Source of the DNA: Paenibacillus sp. J23TS9
GTDB taxonomy: Bacteria; Bacillota; Bacilli; Paenibacillales; Paenibacillaceae
Direction of reading: 5' to 3'
Length of the DNA: 64,000 bases
Assembly: GCF_018403225.1 (NCBI RefSeq)
Contig: NZ_BOSG01000003.1
Coordinates: 434,001 to 498,000 of the forward strand
The notes below the pieces were generated by a model, which made no database searches, had not been told where the DNA came from, and saw only the letters and a program-made list of their open reading frames with translations. The first letter of the stretch is position 1; each line of letters begins with the position of its first letter. Shown piece by piece: positions 1 to 8,300 of the stretch. A program made the translations under genes and the position numbers.

Positions 1-327
1 GCCGCCAAACAAGGAGGTTGTCTTGAATACCGGATAGCCAAGAGGAGCCATTCCTACATTCCATGCCGAATCGTTATATTCCGTCGTCCGCCATGCCGTT
101 CCCTGATCGGAGCCATTATCGAGATATCTCCAGGTGGAGTTTGAATGCAGAAGTTGGATGTTGGTTTTTTCCGAGCTGGTCAAACTTTGATTATGAACCT
201 CTGCCGAAGTTCCTCCCGGGAAAAAATCAGCAACCGCTTGAATGCTCGATCCGTGAAAAGCCGCAGCAAATGCAACGGATAACATCATCAGAACCGCGAA
301 CCACTTCGCCTTGCCCTGTTCATGCAT
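1..327 (-). CDS. N-terminal part of a secreted protein, cut by the window edge
   Basis: The first 109 codons of a minus-strand gene run off the left edge. I chose the ATG at 327 because GAGGTG lies 8 bases upstream and the frame is open to base 1. Residues 8-32 form a signal peptide (KWFAVLMMLSVAFAAAF and following). The mature part contains STWRYLDNGSDQGTAWR followed by a DDS/NDSAW-like phrase, the usual opening of a galactose-binding-like beta module found at the front of large Paenibacillus surface proteins, often metallophosphoesterases or lamin-tail proteins. The catalytic part is outside the window, so the function cannot be named. Confidence 0.7.
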   Translation of the reverse strand, partial: MHEQGKAKWFAVLMMLSVAFAAAFHGSSIQAVADFFPGGTSAEVHNQSLTSSEKTNIQLLHSNSTWRYLDNGSDQGTAWRTTEYNDSAWNVGMAPLGYPVFKTTSLFGG

Positions 328-433
328 TCCATACACCTCACAAATAGGATTTGGTTCATTTATCCTATCAGTGAAGCATTTCGGTTATATCAGCACAATG
401 TTATCAGATCATTAAAAAACTTCCCATAAAAGA

Positions 434-467
434 ATTCCCCGTTTCCAAGGAACAAAAGCCGGGGAAT
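434..467 (-). terminator. Rho-independent terminator after the 493-1245 lipoprotein gene
   Basis: An 8-bp perfect stem (ATTCCCCG/CGGGGAAT) with an 18-base loop is followed on the minus strand by TCTTTTA. Confidence 0.7.
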
Positions 468-492
468 AGTGCTGATGGCAGATAGCCTTAAT

Positions 493-1245
493 CTAAGGCG
501 CCCATTGATCATGAATAATGCCTACCAGTGCATGATCTTCGCCTATTTTTTCGAAAACAAGCCGAAGACTGCGCCAGTCCGTCCCATCAATCGCGGGACT
601 GATACCGTCGATATAGTACTCGACGAAGTCATAGCTTTCCTTGGGATACACCTCGTTCAAATTATTGATCATCGTACTTTGTCCGAGTCCTTTGTTAAGC
701 GCTATTTCTCCATCCTTTTTAAAGTCAGCATCATAAACGAAGCTCTTATAATAATCGGCAAATGTCTTCTTGATCAGCTCGCCTGAGCCGGGAAATGTCC
801 CCCAAACGCGTTTTTTGGAATCCTGCATCAAACCTTCAATTTCATTCCTGCTAAACACGAGGTCTGTCTTCGTATCGACATATGCATATGGCGAAAAACG
901 TATCCCTTTATCGGGATGTGCCCATGACGCAAGAGCCTTCATATTCCCATTCTGAAGCGCAGTCATCACCGTTGCCGCCGCCTCCAGTGCCGTCGGCGGG
1001 ACTCCTTCTTGATCGTTTGGGTCCGGCGCCTTCTCATTTTGCGGCTGCTCCTGCTGCGGTTGCTCCTGCTGCGGTTGCTCCTGCTGCGGCTGTTCCTGCT
1101 TCGGCTGTTCCTGCTGCGGCTGTTCCTGTGGACTTCCCTGCGTCTGCTGCGGCTCCGTTGTCGTATTAGGTTTCCCGCTGCACGCAGCGATCAGCAGTAT
1201 GAGAGCGACCGCGGTTATCCATCCCATTCTTCTTGCGATTGCCAT
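493..1245 (-). CDS. Lipoprotein with a Gln/Pro/Glu repeat linker
   Basis: A 250-residue protein. Residues 1-22 are a lipoprotein signal peptide with lipobox IAAC and the modified Cys at about residue 22. Residues 32-70 are a tandem low-complexity stretch built on the pentapeptide QPQQE, probably a flexible spacer that lifts the C-terminal domain off the membrane. Residues 85-250 form a compact alpha/beta domain of unrecognised family (ALEAAATVMTALQNGNMKAL near its start). The ATG has a strong GGGGAGGGAG site upstream. Function is unknown. The domain has the look of small envelope domains resembling SnoaL/NTF2 folds, but I would not assign it to them. Confidence 0.8.
   Translation of the reverse strand: MAIARRMGWITAVALILLIAACSGKPNTTTEPQQTQGSPQEQPQQEQPKQEQPQQEQPQQEQPQQEQPQNEKAPDPNDQEGVPPTALEAAATVMTALQNGNMKALASWAHPDKGIRFSPYAYVDTKTDLVFSRNEIEGLMQDSKKRVWGTFPGSGELIKKTFADYYKSFVYDADFKKDGEIALNKGLGQSTMINNLNEVYPKESYDFVEYYIDGISPAIDGTDWRSLRLVFEKIGEDHALVGIIHDQWAP
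1035..1136 (-). repeat. 15-bp tandem repeats coding for QPQQE units
   Basis: The plus strand shows repeated units related to CTGCTGCGGTTGCTC, about six to seven copies, all in frame within the lipoprotein. Copy number could vary by slippage without breaking the frame. Confidence 0.75.
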
Positions 1246-1420
1246 AAGCTCCCTCCCCTTTTATTCCAAACTTACCCTTTCAGACGCTCGTAAAACGGAT
1301 AATGTTACTGATTTTCAAGATAACCGCTAACCCATTACCATCATTTGGCACCAAAACCAATGATGCCAGCCATCGTCCAATATATAGAATGAACAAATCT
1401 AACAGTAAGGTGATGAACAG

Positions 1421-2464
1421 ATGACAAAAAGTAAACCCGCTCTTCTTTTTCTACTAACCGCTTCCCTGTTATATTCGGTCCCTACTCATGCAGAAACGGC
1501 AACTCAAGCTCAAGGGGCTTCTAAACCGGTCACCATTTATCTGGATGGACACCATTTTCAACCTGAAGTAGCCCCGCTCAATGTAGAGGGAACGGTACTC
1601 GTTCCGATGCGCGGAGTATTTGAAGAAGAGGGTGCCAAGCTAACCTGGAATAACACAAGTAAAACCGTTACAGCAACCAAAGGAAATACAACGTTAACCT
1701 ATCGTATTGGCGAACATACGGCTTCTCTCAATGGACAAGCGCTCACCGTGGATGTTCCCGGTCAAATTACGAATGGGTATACCTTAATCCCGCTGCGCTT
1801 TGTCAGCGAAGCCTTGGGTAGCAACGTGAAGTGGGATCCAGCCACCAAGACAGTCCGCATCACATCCACAGTCAACTATGAAACATCCATCCTGTGGGGT
1901 GTCAATCTGCGGAGTTTACCGGATGCCGGGAAAGGCTCCTCCCTGAAGATGCTGGCTGCAGGTGAGAAGGTCCATGTCACCCGGGAAGTTAACGCCACTT
2001 GGCTTGAGGTGCGAACCCAGGATAACCAGACCGGATACATATCGGCCAAACCAAAATATACCAATTACTCGAGCCCTTCTCTTGTTGACCAGCAGGGTGA
2101 TGCACTGATTGCTTACGGCAAGAAATATCTGGGCACGCCATACGTGTTCGGGGCTTCCCCAGATCAAACGGATACCTTTGACTGCTCCTCTTTTGTGAAG
2201 CGTGTATTCCAGGATACACTGTCGGTCGATCTTCCGCGGGTTTCCTATGATCAAGCCAAGGCTGGCAAAGAAGTCAGCATAAACGAGCTGCGTAAAGGCG
2301 ATCTGCTATTCTTCAGCGCCCGGAATCTGGATATCGGCCATGTTGCCATTTATGCAGGAAACAATCAGATTTTGCACACGTACTCCAAAGAGCTTGGCGT
2401 TCATGTGGAAACCTTTGACGGACAATGGAAAAAGCGGTTCGTCACCGCACGCCGGGTTTTTTAG
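1421..2464 (+). CDS. Stalk-domain, SH3 and NlpC/P60 cell-wall hydrolase
   Basis: A 347-residue exported peptidoglycan hydrolase. Residues 1-25 are a signal peptide. Residues 38-150 are a copper-amine-oxidase-N 'stalk' domain (VPMRGVFEEEGAKLTW and the matching IPLRFVSEALGSNVKWD), which in Paenibacillus surface enzymes is a wall-associating module. Residues 155-212 are an SH3-like domain (VNLRSLPDAGKGS). Residues 225-347 are NlpC/P60 with the catalytic Cys in DCSSFV, His in GHVAIY and a third polar site at ILHTY. The family cleaves the D-Glu to diamino-acid bond of stem peptides. AAGGTG sits 8 bases before the ATG. It is a single-gene unit. Confidence 0.9.
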   Translation: MTKSKPALLFLLTASLLYSVPTHAETATQAQGASKPVTIYLDGHHFQPEVAPLNVEGTVLVPMRGVFEEEGAKLTWNNTSKTVTATKGNTTLTYRIGEHTASLNGQALTVDVPGQITNGYTLIPLRFVSEALGSNVKWDPATKTVRITSTVNYETSILWGVNLRSLPDAGKGSSLKMLAAGEKVHVTREVNATWLEVRTQDNQTGYISAKPKYTNYSSPSLVDQQGDALIAYGKKYLGTPYVFGASPDQTDTFDCSSFVKRVFQDTLSVDLPRVSYDQAKAGKEVSINELRKGDLLFFSARNLDIGHVAIYAGNNQILHTYSKELGVHVETFDGQWKKRFVTARRVF

Positions 2465-2572
2465 AAGACAAAAACGGTTCCCATTTCTAAAAATAGATGC
2501 CTGATTTTCGGCCGCATGGATGTGAAGGAGAGGATATAATAAGGACAATATCCGAGGTTAGGAAGTGTAAGC

Positions 2573-3625
2573 ATGGCGACAGACACACGGAATGAAGAAT
2601 ACTACAAAGCCTTGTTGGAAAAACGGACGGAATATGAAGGCGTATTTTATGTAGGGGTCAAGACAACCGGCGTATTCTGCCGCCCGACTTGTCCGGCCCG
2701 GAAGCCAAAGTTTGAAAATTGCGAATTTTTTGACAATGCCCAGCAGGCGCTTTTGGCTTCCTACCGCCCATGTCAACGCTGTCGGCCGCTATCGCATCCG
2801 AATCATGTCTCTGACATTGTCCGTCTGCTTGTCGAGGCAGTTGAGGAAAATCCCGAAAAGCGGTGGAAGGAAGAAGACTTCAAGAAGCTCTCGGTGGATG
2901 AATCCACTGCGCGGCGCCAATTCAAAAAGCGTTTCGGCATGACCTTTGTAGAATATGCCCGTGCCCGCCGCATGGGGCTTGCGATGAAGAACATCCGCTC
3001 AGGACAAACGGTCCTGGATGCGCAGCTCTCAACCGGTTATGAATCCAGCAGCGGCTTCAGGGACGCCTTTTCCCGCATTATGGGCGCAGCCCCGTCTTTG
3101 CTCGAGGATGGCAAGGTACTAAAAGCCTCCTGGATCGATACGCGGCTTGGCCCCATGATGGCTATTGGGGATGACGAAGCCGTGTATCTGCTGGAGTTTG
3201 TAGACCGCCGGGGTCTTGAGCGCGAAGTGGAACGGTTGCGGCAAAGAACGAAAACAGCGATTATCCCGGGAACCACGGGGCCGATCCGCTCGATTGAGCA
3301 TGAGCTCACCCAATACTTTGACGGAACGCGGAGCCAATTTACAACGCCGCTGCATCTACTGGGATCACCTTTTCAAAAAAGCGTGTGGGAGCAGCTCATG
3401 AAAATACCTCCGGGAGAGACACGGTCCTATGCCGAAATCGCTGTTTCGCTCGGTAAGCCCACCGCCTATCGGGCTGTGGCCCAGGCCAATGGCGCGAATC
3501 AGCTTGCGCTGGTGATCCCCTGCCACCGTGTTATTAATTCAAGCGGAGATTTGGGCGGTTACGGCGGCGGACTGACACGTAAAGACTGGCTGCTGCAGCA
3601 TGAAAAATCCTTTATATCCGAGTAA
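2573..3625 (+). CDS. ada: Ada: DNA methyltransferase/transcription activator fusion
   Basis: A 350-residue fusion of the two alkylation-response proteins that Bacillus subtilis encodes separately as AdaA and AdaB. Residues 8-75 are the Ada zinc domain with four Cys (FCRPTC and CQRC); Cys36 corresponds to the phosphotriester methyl acceptor. Residues 80-170 are an AraC-type helix-turn-helix. Residues 180-345 are the O6-methylguanine methyltransferase domain with the active-site PCHRV. Methylation of the zinc domain is known in the family to turn the protein into an activator of repair genes, including its own. No alkA homologue lies beside it. Confidence 0.93.
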   Translation: MATDTRNEEYYKALLEKRTEYEGVFYVGVKTTGVFCRPTCPARKPKFENCEFFDNAQQALLASYRPCQRCRPLSHPNHVSDIVRLLVEAVEENPEKRWKEEDFKKLSVDESTARRQFKKRFGMTFVEYARARRMGLAMKNIRSGQTVLDAQLSTGYESSSGFRDAFSRIMGAAPSLLEDGKVLKASWIDTRLGPMMAIGDDEAVYLLEFVDRRGLEREVERLRQRTKTAIIPGTTGPIRSIEHELTQYFDGTRSQFTTPLHLLGSPFQKSVWEQLMKIPPGETRSYAEIAVSLGKPTAYRAVAQANGANQLALVIPCHRVINSSGDLGGYGGGLTRKDWLLQHEKSFISE

Positions 3626-3655
3626 CCTGTTAAATAACAAATCATCTCTCAAAAA

Positions 3656-3702
3656 AAGGCTATCCCTTGGCGCTGATTGCGGCTGCCATCGGAATAGTCT
3701 TT
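3656..3702 (+). terminator. Terminator after ada
   Basis: Interrupted inverted repeat (AGGCTAT region with ATAGTCT, plus inner GGC/GCC pairs) followed by TCTTTTTTTAT on the plus strand. Confidence 0.6.
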
Positions 3703-3723
3703 TTTTATATCTGTACATTCTGC

Positions 3724-4563
3724 CTACATATTCAAATGAAGCTTGCGGGTATTGAGCATCCCTTCGAGGCCTGTCGGATCATTCTCTGCCTTGAAGCGGA
3801 CAAAGGTTTCCGCGGACTCGGAGGTCCGCTGGCGCAGCGGCTTCGTATCCATCTGTAATAAATCACACACGACCTCGGCAACGGATTCTGCCGTTTGCGG
3901 TACGGAGGTTCGTTTGCTGAATGCATCGAGGTAGCTCGTTAGAATCGGTTTGTATTCATCATCCAAAATACCGCCTGTCCGGTTCAATTGATCCATGACG
4001 GTATCTGTAAAATTCGTCGCTATCGCACCTGGCTCAAGCAGCGTAATATCAATGTTGAATGCCGGCTTATAATATGTTGCAAGACTTTCAAGCAAACCCT
4101 CTATGGCAAATTTGCTGGCGCAGTAAATCTCGTTAAAAGGCTGCCCGACCAGACCGCCAACGCTGGATGTAGCAATGATATAACCGTTATCTGACTTGCG
4201 CAGGAGAGGCAAAGCTCCGCGTATGCTGTGCATGACACCATGCACGTTCGTATCAAACACACGCTGAATATCAGCAGGATCAGCTTGTCCCAAGGCACGT
4301 AAGTATCCAAAGCCCGCGTTGCAAAACAGGACATCCAGCTTCCCCTGCTCATGATCGATTCGATCAAACACCAGCTGCAGCGAAGAGGGGTCTGTGACCT
4401 CCATTTCAACAAAATGGAGGTTGTCTATTCCTGCATATTGTTCCTGATCCCGGTCAACATGCCGTGTCCCGGCATATACACGCCATCCCTTCTCAGCCAG
4501 CATCAGGGCTGTGGCTAATCCGATTCCTGAAGAGGCACCTGTTATAGCGATAGTCCGGCTCAT
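3724..4563 (-). CDS. Classical SDR oxidoreductase
   Basis: A 279-residue short-chain dehydrogenase/reductase. The nucleotide-binding TGASSGIG motif is at residues 8-15, the NAG core motif near residue 88, the catalytic Ser in TSSVGG and the YCASK Tyr/Lys pair near residues 154-158. ALLEPGAIATNF after the active site is typical of the broad YvaG/DltE-like group that also includes retinol- and steroid-like reductases, so the substrate cannot be predicted. The start has AAGGAG 9 bases upstream. Transcribed alone, in the same direction as the signalling operon upstream. Confidence 0.85.
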   Translation of the reverse strand: MSRTIAITGASSGIGLATALMLAEKGWRVYAGTRHVDRDQEQYAGIDNLHFVEMEVTDPSSLQLVFDRIDHEQGKLDVLFCNAGFGYLRALGQADPADIQRVFDTNVHGVMHSIRGALPLLRKSDNGYIIATSSVGGLVGQPFNEIYCASKFAIEGLLESLATYYKPAFNIDITLLEPGAIATNFTDTVMDQLNRTGGILDDEYKPILTSYLDAFSKRTSVPQTAESVAEVVCDLLQMDTKPLRQRTSESAETFVRFKAENDPTGLEGMLNTRKLHLNM

Positions 4564-4653
4564 CCATCAACACTCCTTTTTATCATTCATTCCAAGTCTA
4601 ATATAATCCAAGTCTGCAGCTACGTACCCGCGGAACAAAATCAACTGTTCTGA

Positions 4654-5307
4654 TTAGATCAAGCCCTGCAAACGAACGATAGCCTGCGCCCGATCGACTA
4701 CTCCCAGCTTTCCGTAGAGACTGCTGATGTAATTGCGGACCGTACCTTCAGCAATGAACAGCTCATCAGCTATTTCGCGGTTATTCAATCCCCTGATGAT
4801 AAGCTGAGCCAGCTCCTTTTCCCGCTCCGTCAGCTTAATCCGCTCCAGACTATTCCTTTGCCACAGATCATGCTCTTCCGTAAGACGAGTCATTCTTAAC
4901 GCCAATCTGGAAGCCACTGCTGACGGTAAAATAAACTGACCCGATACCGTGTCCCGGATCGAAGCAATCATTTTGTCACTTTCCATATCTTTCAGCATAT
5001 AACCGCTGGCTCCGCTAGCCAGACCTTCAATGATATATTCATCTTCCATAAAAGTAGTCAATATGAGGACCGACGTTTCCGGACAGCTCCGCTTAATTCT
5101 CTTGAGGGCAGTGATCCCGCTCATTTCGGGCATTTGGATGTCCATCAGCACCAGATCGGGCCGCAGTTCCTCCGTTATCTCGCAGGCCTCCAGCCCATTC
5201 CTGGCCAGCGCGACGACCTCCAGATCATCCTCCAAATCGAGAATGGTTCGAAGTCCTTCACGGGTTAACATTTGATCGTCGGCAATGACGATCCTTATTG
5301 GTTTCAT
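4654..5307 (-). CDS. NarL/LuxR-family response regulator of the RCC1-kinase operon
   Basis: A 217-residue regulator. Residues 5-120 are a receiver domain with acidic residues at IADD, phospho-acceptor Asp54 in LVLMDIQMPEMSG and the conserved Lys in MLKDME. Residues 148-215 are a LuxR-type helix-turn-helix (LTEREKELAQLI, then NREIADELFIAEGTVRNYIS). Its start codon overlaps the stop of the upstream histidine kinase gene by 4 bases, so translation is probably coupled and the two form a cognate pair. LuxR-type regulators bind dyad or tandem half sites as dimers, which makes it the best candidate to bind the TGTCATGA elements at 11781, 58265 and 62728. That link is inference. Confidence 0.9.
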   Translation of the reverse strand: MKPIRIVIADDQMLTREGLRTILDLEDDLEVVALARNGLEACEITEELRPDLVLMDIQMPEMSGITALKRIKRSCPETSVLILTTFMEDEYIIEGLASGASGYMLKDMESDKMIASIRDTVSGQFILPSAVASRLALRMTRLTEEHDLWQRNSLERIKLTEREKELAQLIIRGLNNREIADELFIAEGTVRNYISSLYGKLGVVDRAQAIVRLQGLI

Positions 5308-8300
5308 ATTCTATCCCCCACTCTACTCTTCGGGTAGGGAAGTTCGATTCGCAGCAGGCAGCCCTGATTGGATCCGGATTCGAATGATAAACTTCCGCCC
5401 AGCTGCTCTGCGCGCTCCTCCATAGCCTTGAGACCAAATCCTTTCACAATCCCGCTTGTGCTTCTCCCGTTATTTGCAAGCCGGAACACCAAGGCATCCT
5501 CTGTATGCTCTAGACTAAAGCGGAACTCCGTACTCCCACCATGCCGAAGTCCATTGGTTAATCCTTCCTGCAATGCGAAGTAGATCGCCTTCTTATGAGC
5601 GATGGATAGATTCGGCAGCTCATGGATCATGGCATGTATCGTTACGCCTGTATTATGTTCTGTATTCCGGATCAATTGATGCAAGGCCTGTTCCAGCTGA
5701 TAGAATTTGTCCTCCTTGAGCATGTGCACTGAGCCGCGGATCTCATTAAGACTGTGACGGACCAATTGCTGCGCTTCCTGCAGCTTTTCCACCGCACTGT
5801 CCATATCCTTTTGAAGCAGGCGCTTCCCGGCCTCAATCTGCAATATGGTTGAAGTCAGCGTATGACCGACAATATCATGGATCTCCTTGGCAATACGGCT
5901 GCGCTCCTCATAAATAGACTTTTCAGCCAATGCCGCAGACGTCTCGCGCATCGAACGTTCAAGACGGAGCGTTCTCTCTTTCACTTGTGCTTCCAGGCTA
6001 TTTTTGAGCTGCTGTATACCGGAGTATAACCTGGCGTTTTCAATGGAAATGGCACATTGCGAGCAGAGAATCCTCAGCACATCCATCCGCTCCGGTGTAA
6101 AGACGCCCGCCGACAGCTTATTCTCCATATACAGCAGGCAGATCAGCTTATTCTGATGCATAACCGGAAGACAAAGGACGGATTTCAGCCCGCTGTCCTT
6201 CACATAAGGATTCCTCATGAATAGGCCCCCGTGCGCAGCATCATGCAATACGACCTCCTCTTTCGTCCTGGCTGCATACCCGATAATAGCCGTTGAAACA
6301 ATGCGGCCCGCTTCCTCCAGCGGAACGGATTCCAGATGCGTTTCCTTCGCCGTTCCATACCCTTCCACAACCCATCGTTCCTGGTTCATGAAAACGAGGG
6401 CGCCATAATCCGCTCCAGCGCTCTGCAGCATAATACGCAAGAGTGCATTTAGCAAGCGATCCATTTCCATTTCACCCGATAAAGCCTGCGCCGACAATAC
6501 AACGGACAGATAATCCGTCTGATCGAGCTCCGAATACCGTTTCACCTGCAGAAGATGCCCATACTTCCGCTGCAAATCCTCTGTCTTTGTCTTGGAACCC
6601 CATTTAGAATAGTAGTCATACGCCTCGGTCAGATAAACCTTGGCATGCCTCATTTTCCCTTGACGGAGTCCGTATTTGCCATAGCATTCTGAAGCAATCG
6701 CCGCATCGTGAAGATGTCCGTGATGGCTTGCCAGCTCAATAGACTGCTCATACAGCTCCTCTGCCTGTTTATACTCCCCTTTCAGACGAGACAGCTCTGC
6801 CTTAACCAGCAAATATTTATCTTTGTAATTCTCCGGACAACGCGAAGCGTACGCTTTCATCAAAGTCAATCGATCCAGGATCTTGGCCACATACTCTTTT
6901 TGTTCGTGAGGTTCTGCATCCTCCCACAGCTCCGCCCAGACGAGTGACTCATAATGACTGCATACAAAGGATTCGGAAATATCCTTCCTCCGCCCATTTA
7001 AGACCGATCTTGCCTGTATAAGAGCTTCATTCGCGGCCGGATAATTCCCAAGGAGATATGCCGTTAAATAGTGGAACGTATATACGAGTTCACGTACGAT
7101 ATGATGGGGATCCCCCTGTACATTGGCAGCAAAGTCCTTCATTTCATCAACCTGAATCATAAACGGATCATCCGAAGCCCGTTCCCCGGTTAACTTGGCG
7201 AGTAATGCCGAAAAGATGACGGCTTGACTCCAGTGCAAGCTGTTGTTGTTTCTCCGGAGATTGGAAGCCTGGGAAAGCAAGCGATCATAAATATCCCCGA
7301 GCGGATAACCGTATTGAAACAGCAAGACACTAATCAAGATAACCGATTGATTGCCATGCCACAGATTGCCAGACTCCAGACCCACTCTGCTCGCATGCTC
7401 GCTGAAGGCTTCCAGCAAATTCGGATTATAGCGGCGCCAGCTGTCAAAGCAAATCGAGAAGGCTGAAAGCACTTTGGTATGCAGCATCGGATACGGCCGG
7501 GACTTTTCATAAGCAAACATCCCCCAATAGTAAGCTGCTTCATCATCCCGAAAAACATAGTTTAGCATCAATGCATACCCCGCAAATCCAACCGAAGACT
7601 CTGGCGTCCAGCCCTCCTTCAGCGTCAATTCCACCATTGCAAGTACCGAGGCTGCCCAGTTTGTGGGATCAACCGTATAATAGGCATGGCTTGTATAATC
7701 AAGTACTGACATGGCAGCCTTGCTAACTTCGCTTTCCATGGGGGGCAGCAGATCCAAAGATTCACTTTTGTGCTTGCGAAGCCGCTGCCGCAGTCGTATC
7801 CACCGTAGCGACGCCTTGATTTTTCCTGATTCATAGACGTTATGGATGCCCAGCAGCTTCAGCGCTTTTCTCCCCATGAAAATGACTTCCTCATAGTTAT
7901 CCTGGTTAGACTCGAGCTGTATCTTTAAAATATAAACACGCGCTTGATCTAAAGGGGTAGCTGCTTTATGAAGAAGCAGGTCGAACAGTTCATTCGCCGC
8001 CTCGAAGCTGGCGCAGAGATACTCTGCCATAGCGCACTCCTGATATGCCTGAACAGCCAGTTTGTAGTGAGTATTCCAGCTTTCCCCGTCCAGCAGCTCC
8101 GTAGCCTGACGCAGATAAACCCGGGATCTCTCGTACGCCGTCGACTGTTTGGCGGCAAGTCCCGCCTGTAGATTCAATTCCGCAAGCTCCAGCCTCTGAT
8201 CCCTGTTGTCGATCGACTCTATAGCGCGGTTTAGCTGGTGAACAACCTCAAATACATTTACATCCTCACCCGCCTTACGCCGTTCCAGGAGGATGCGCCC

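Noticed and set aside
1035..1136. Short regular repeats that could suggest a CRISPR array
   Set aside because: The units are contiguous, 15 bp long, without spacers, and in frame inside a gene.
1009..1293. Long plus-strand frames opposite the QPQQE repeats
   Set aside because: They are antisense to the lipoprotein; the Leu/Ala-rich translation is a product of the repeat and no ribosome binding site fits.
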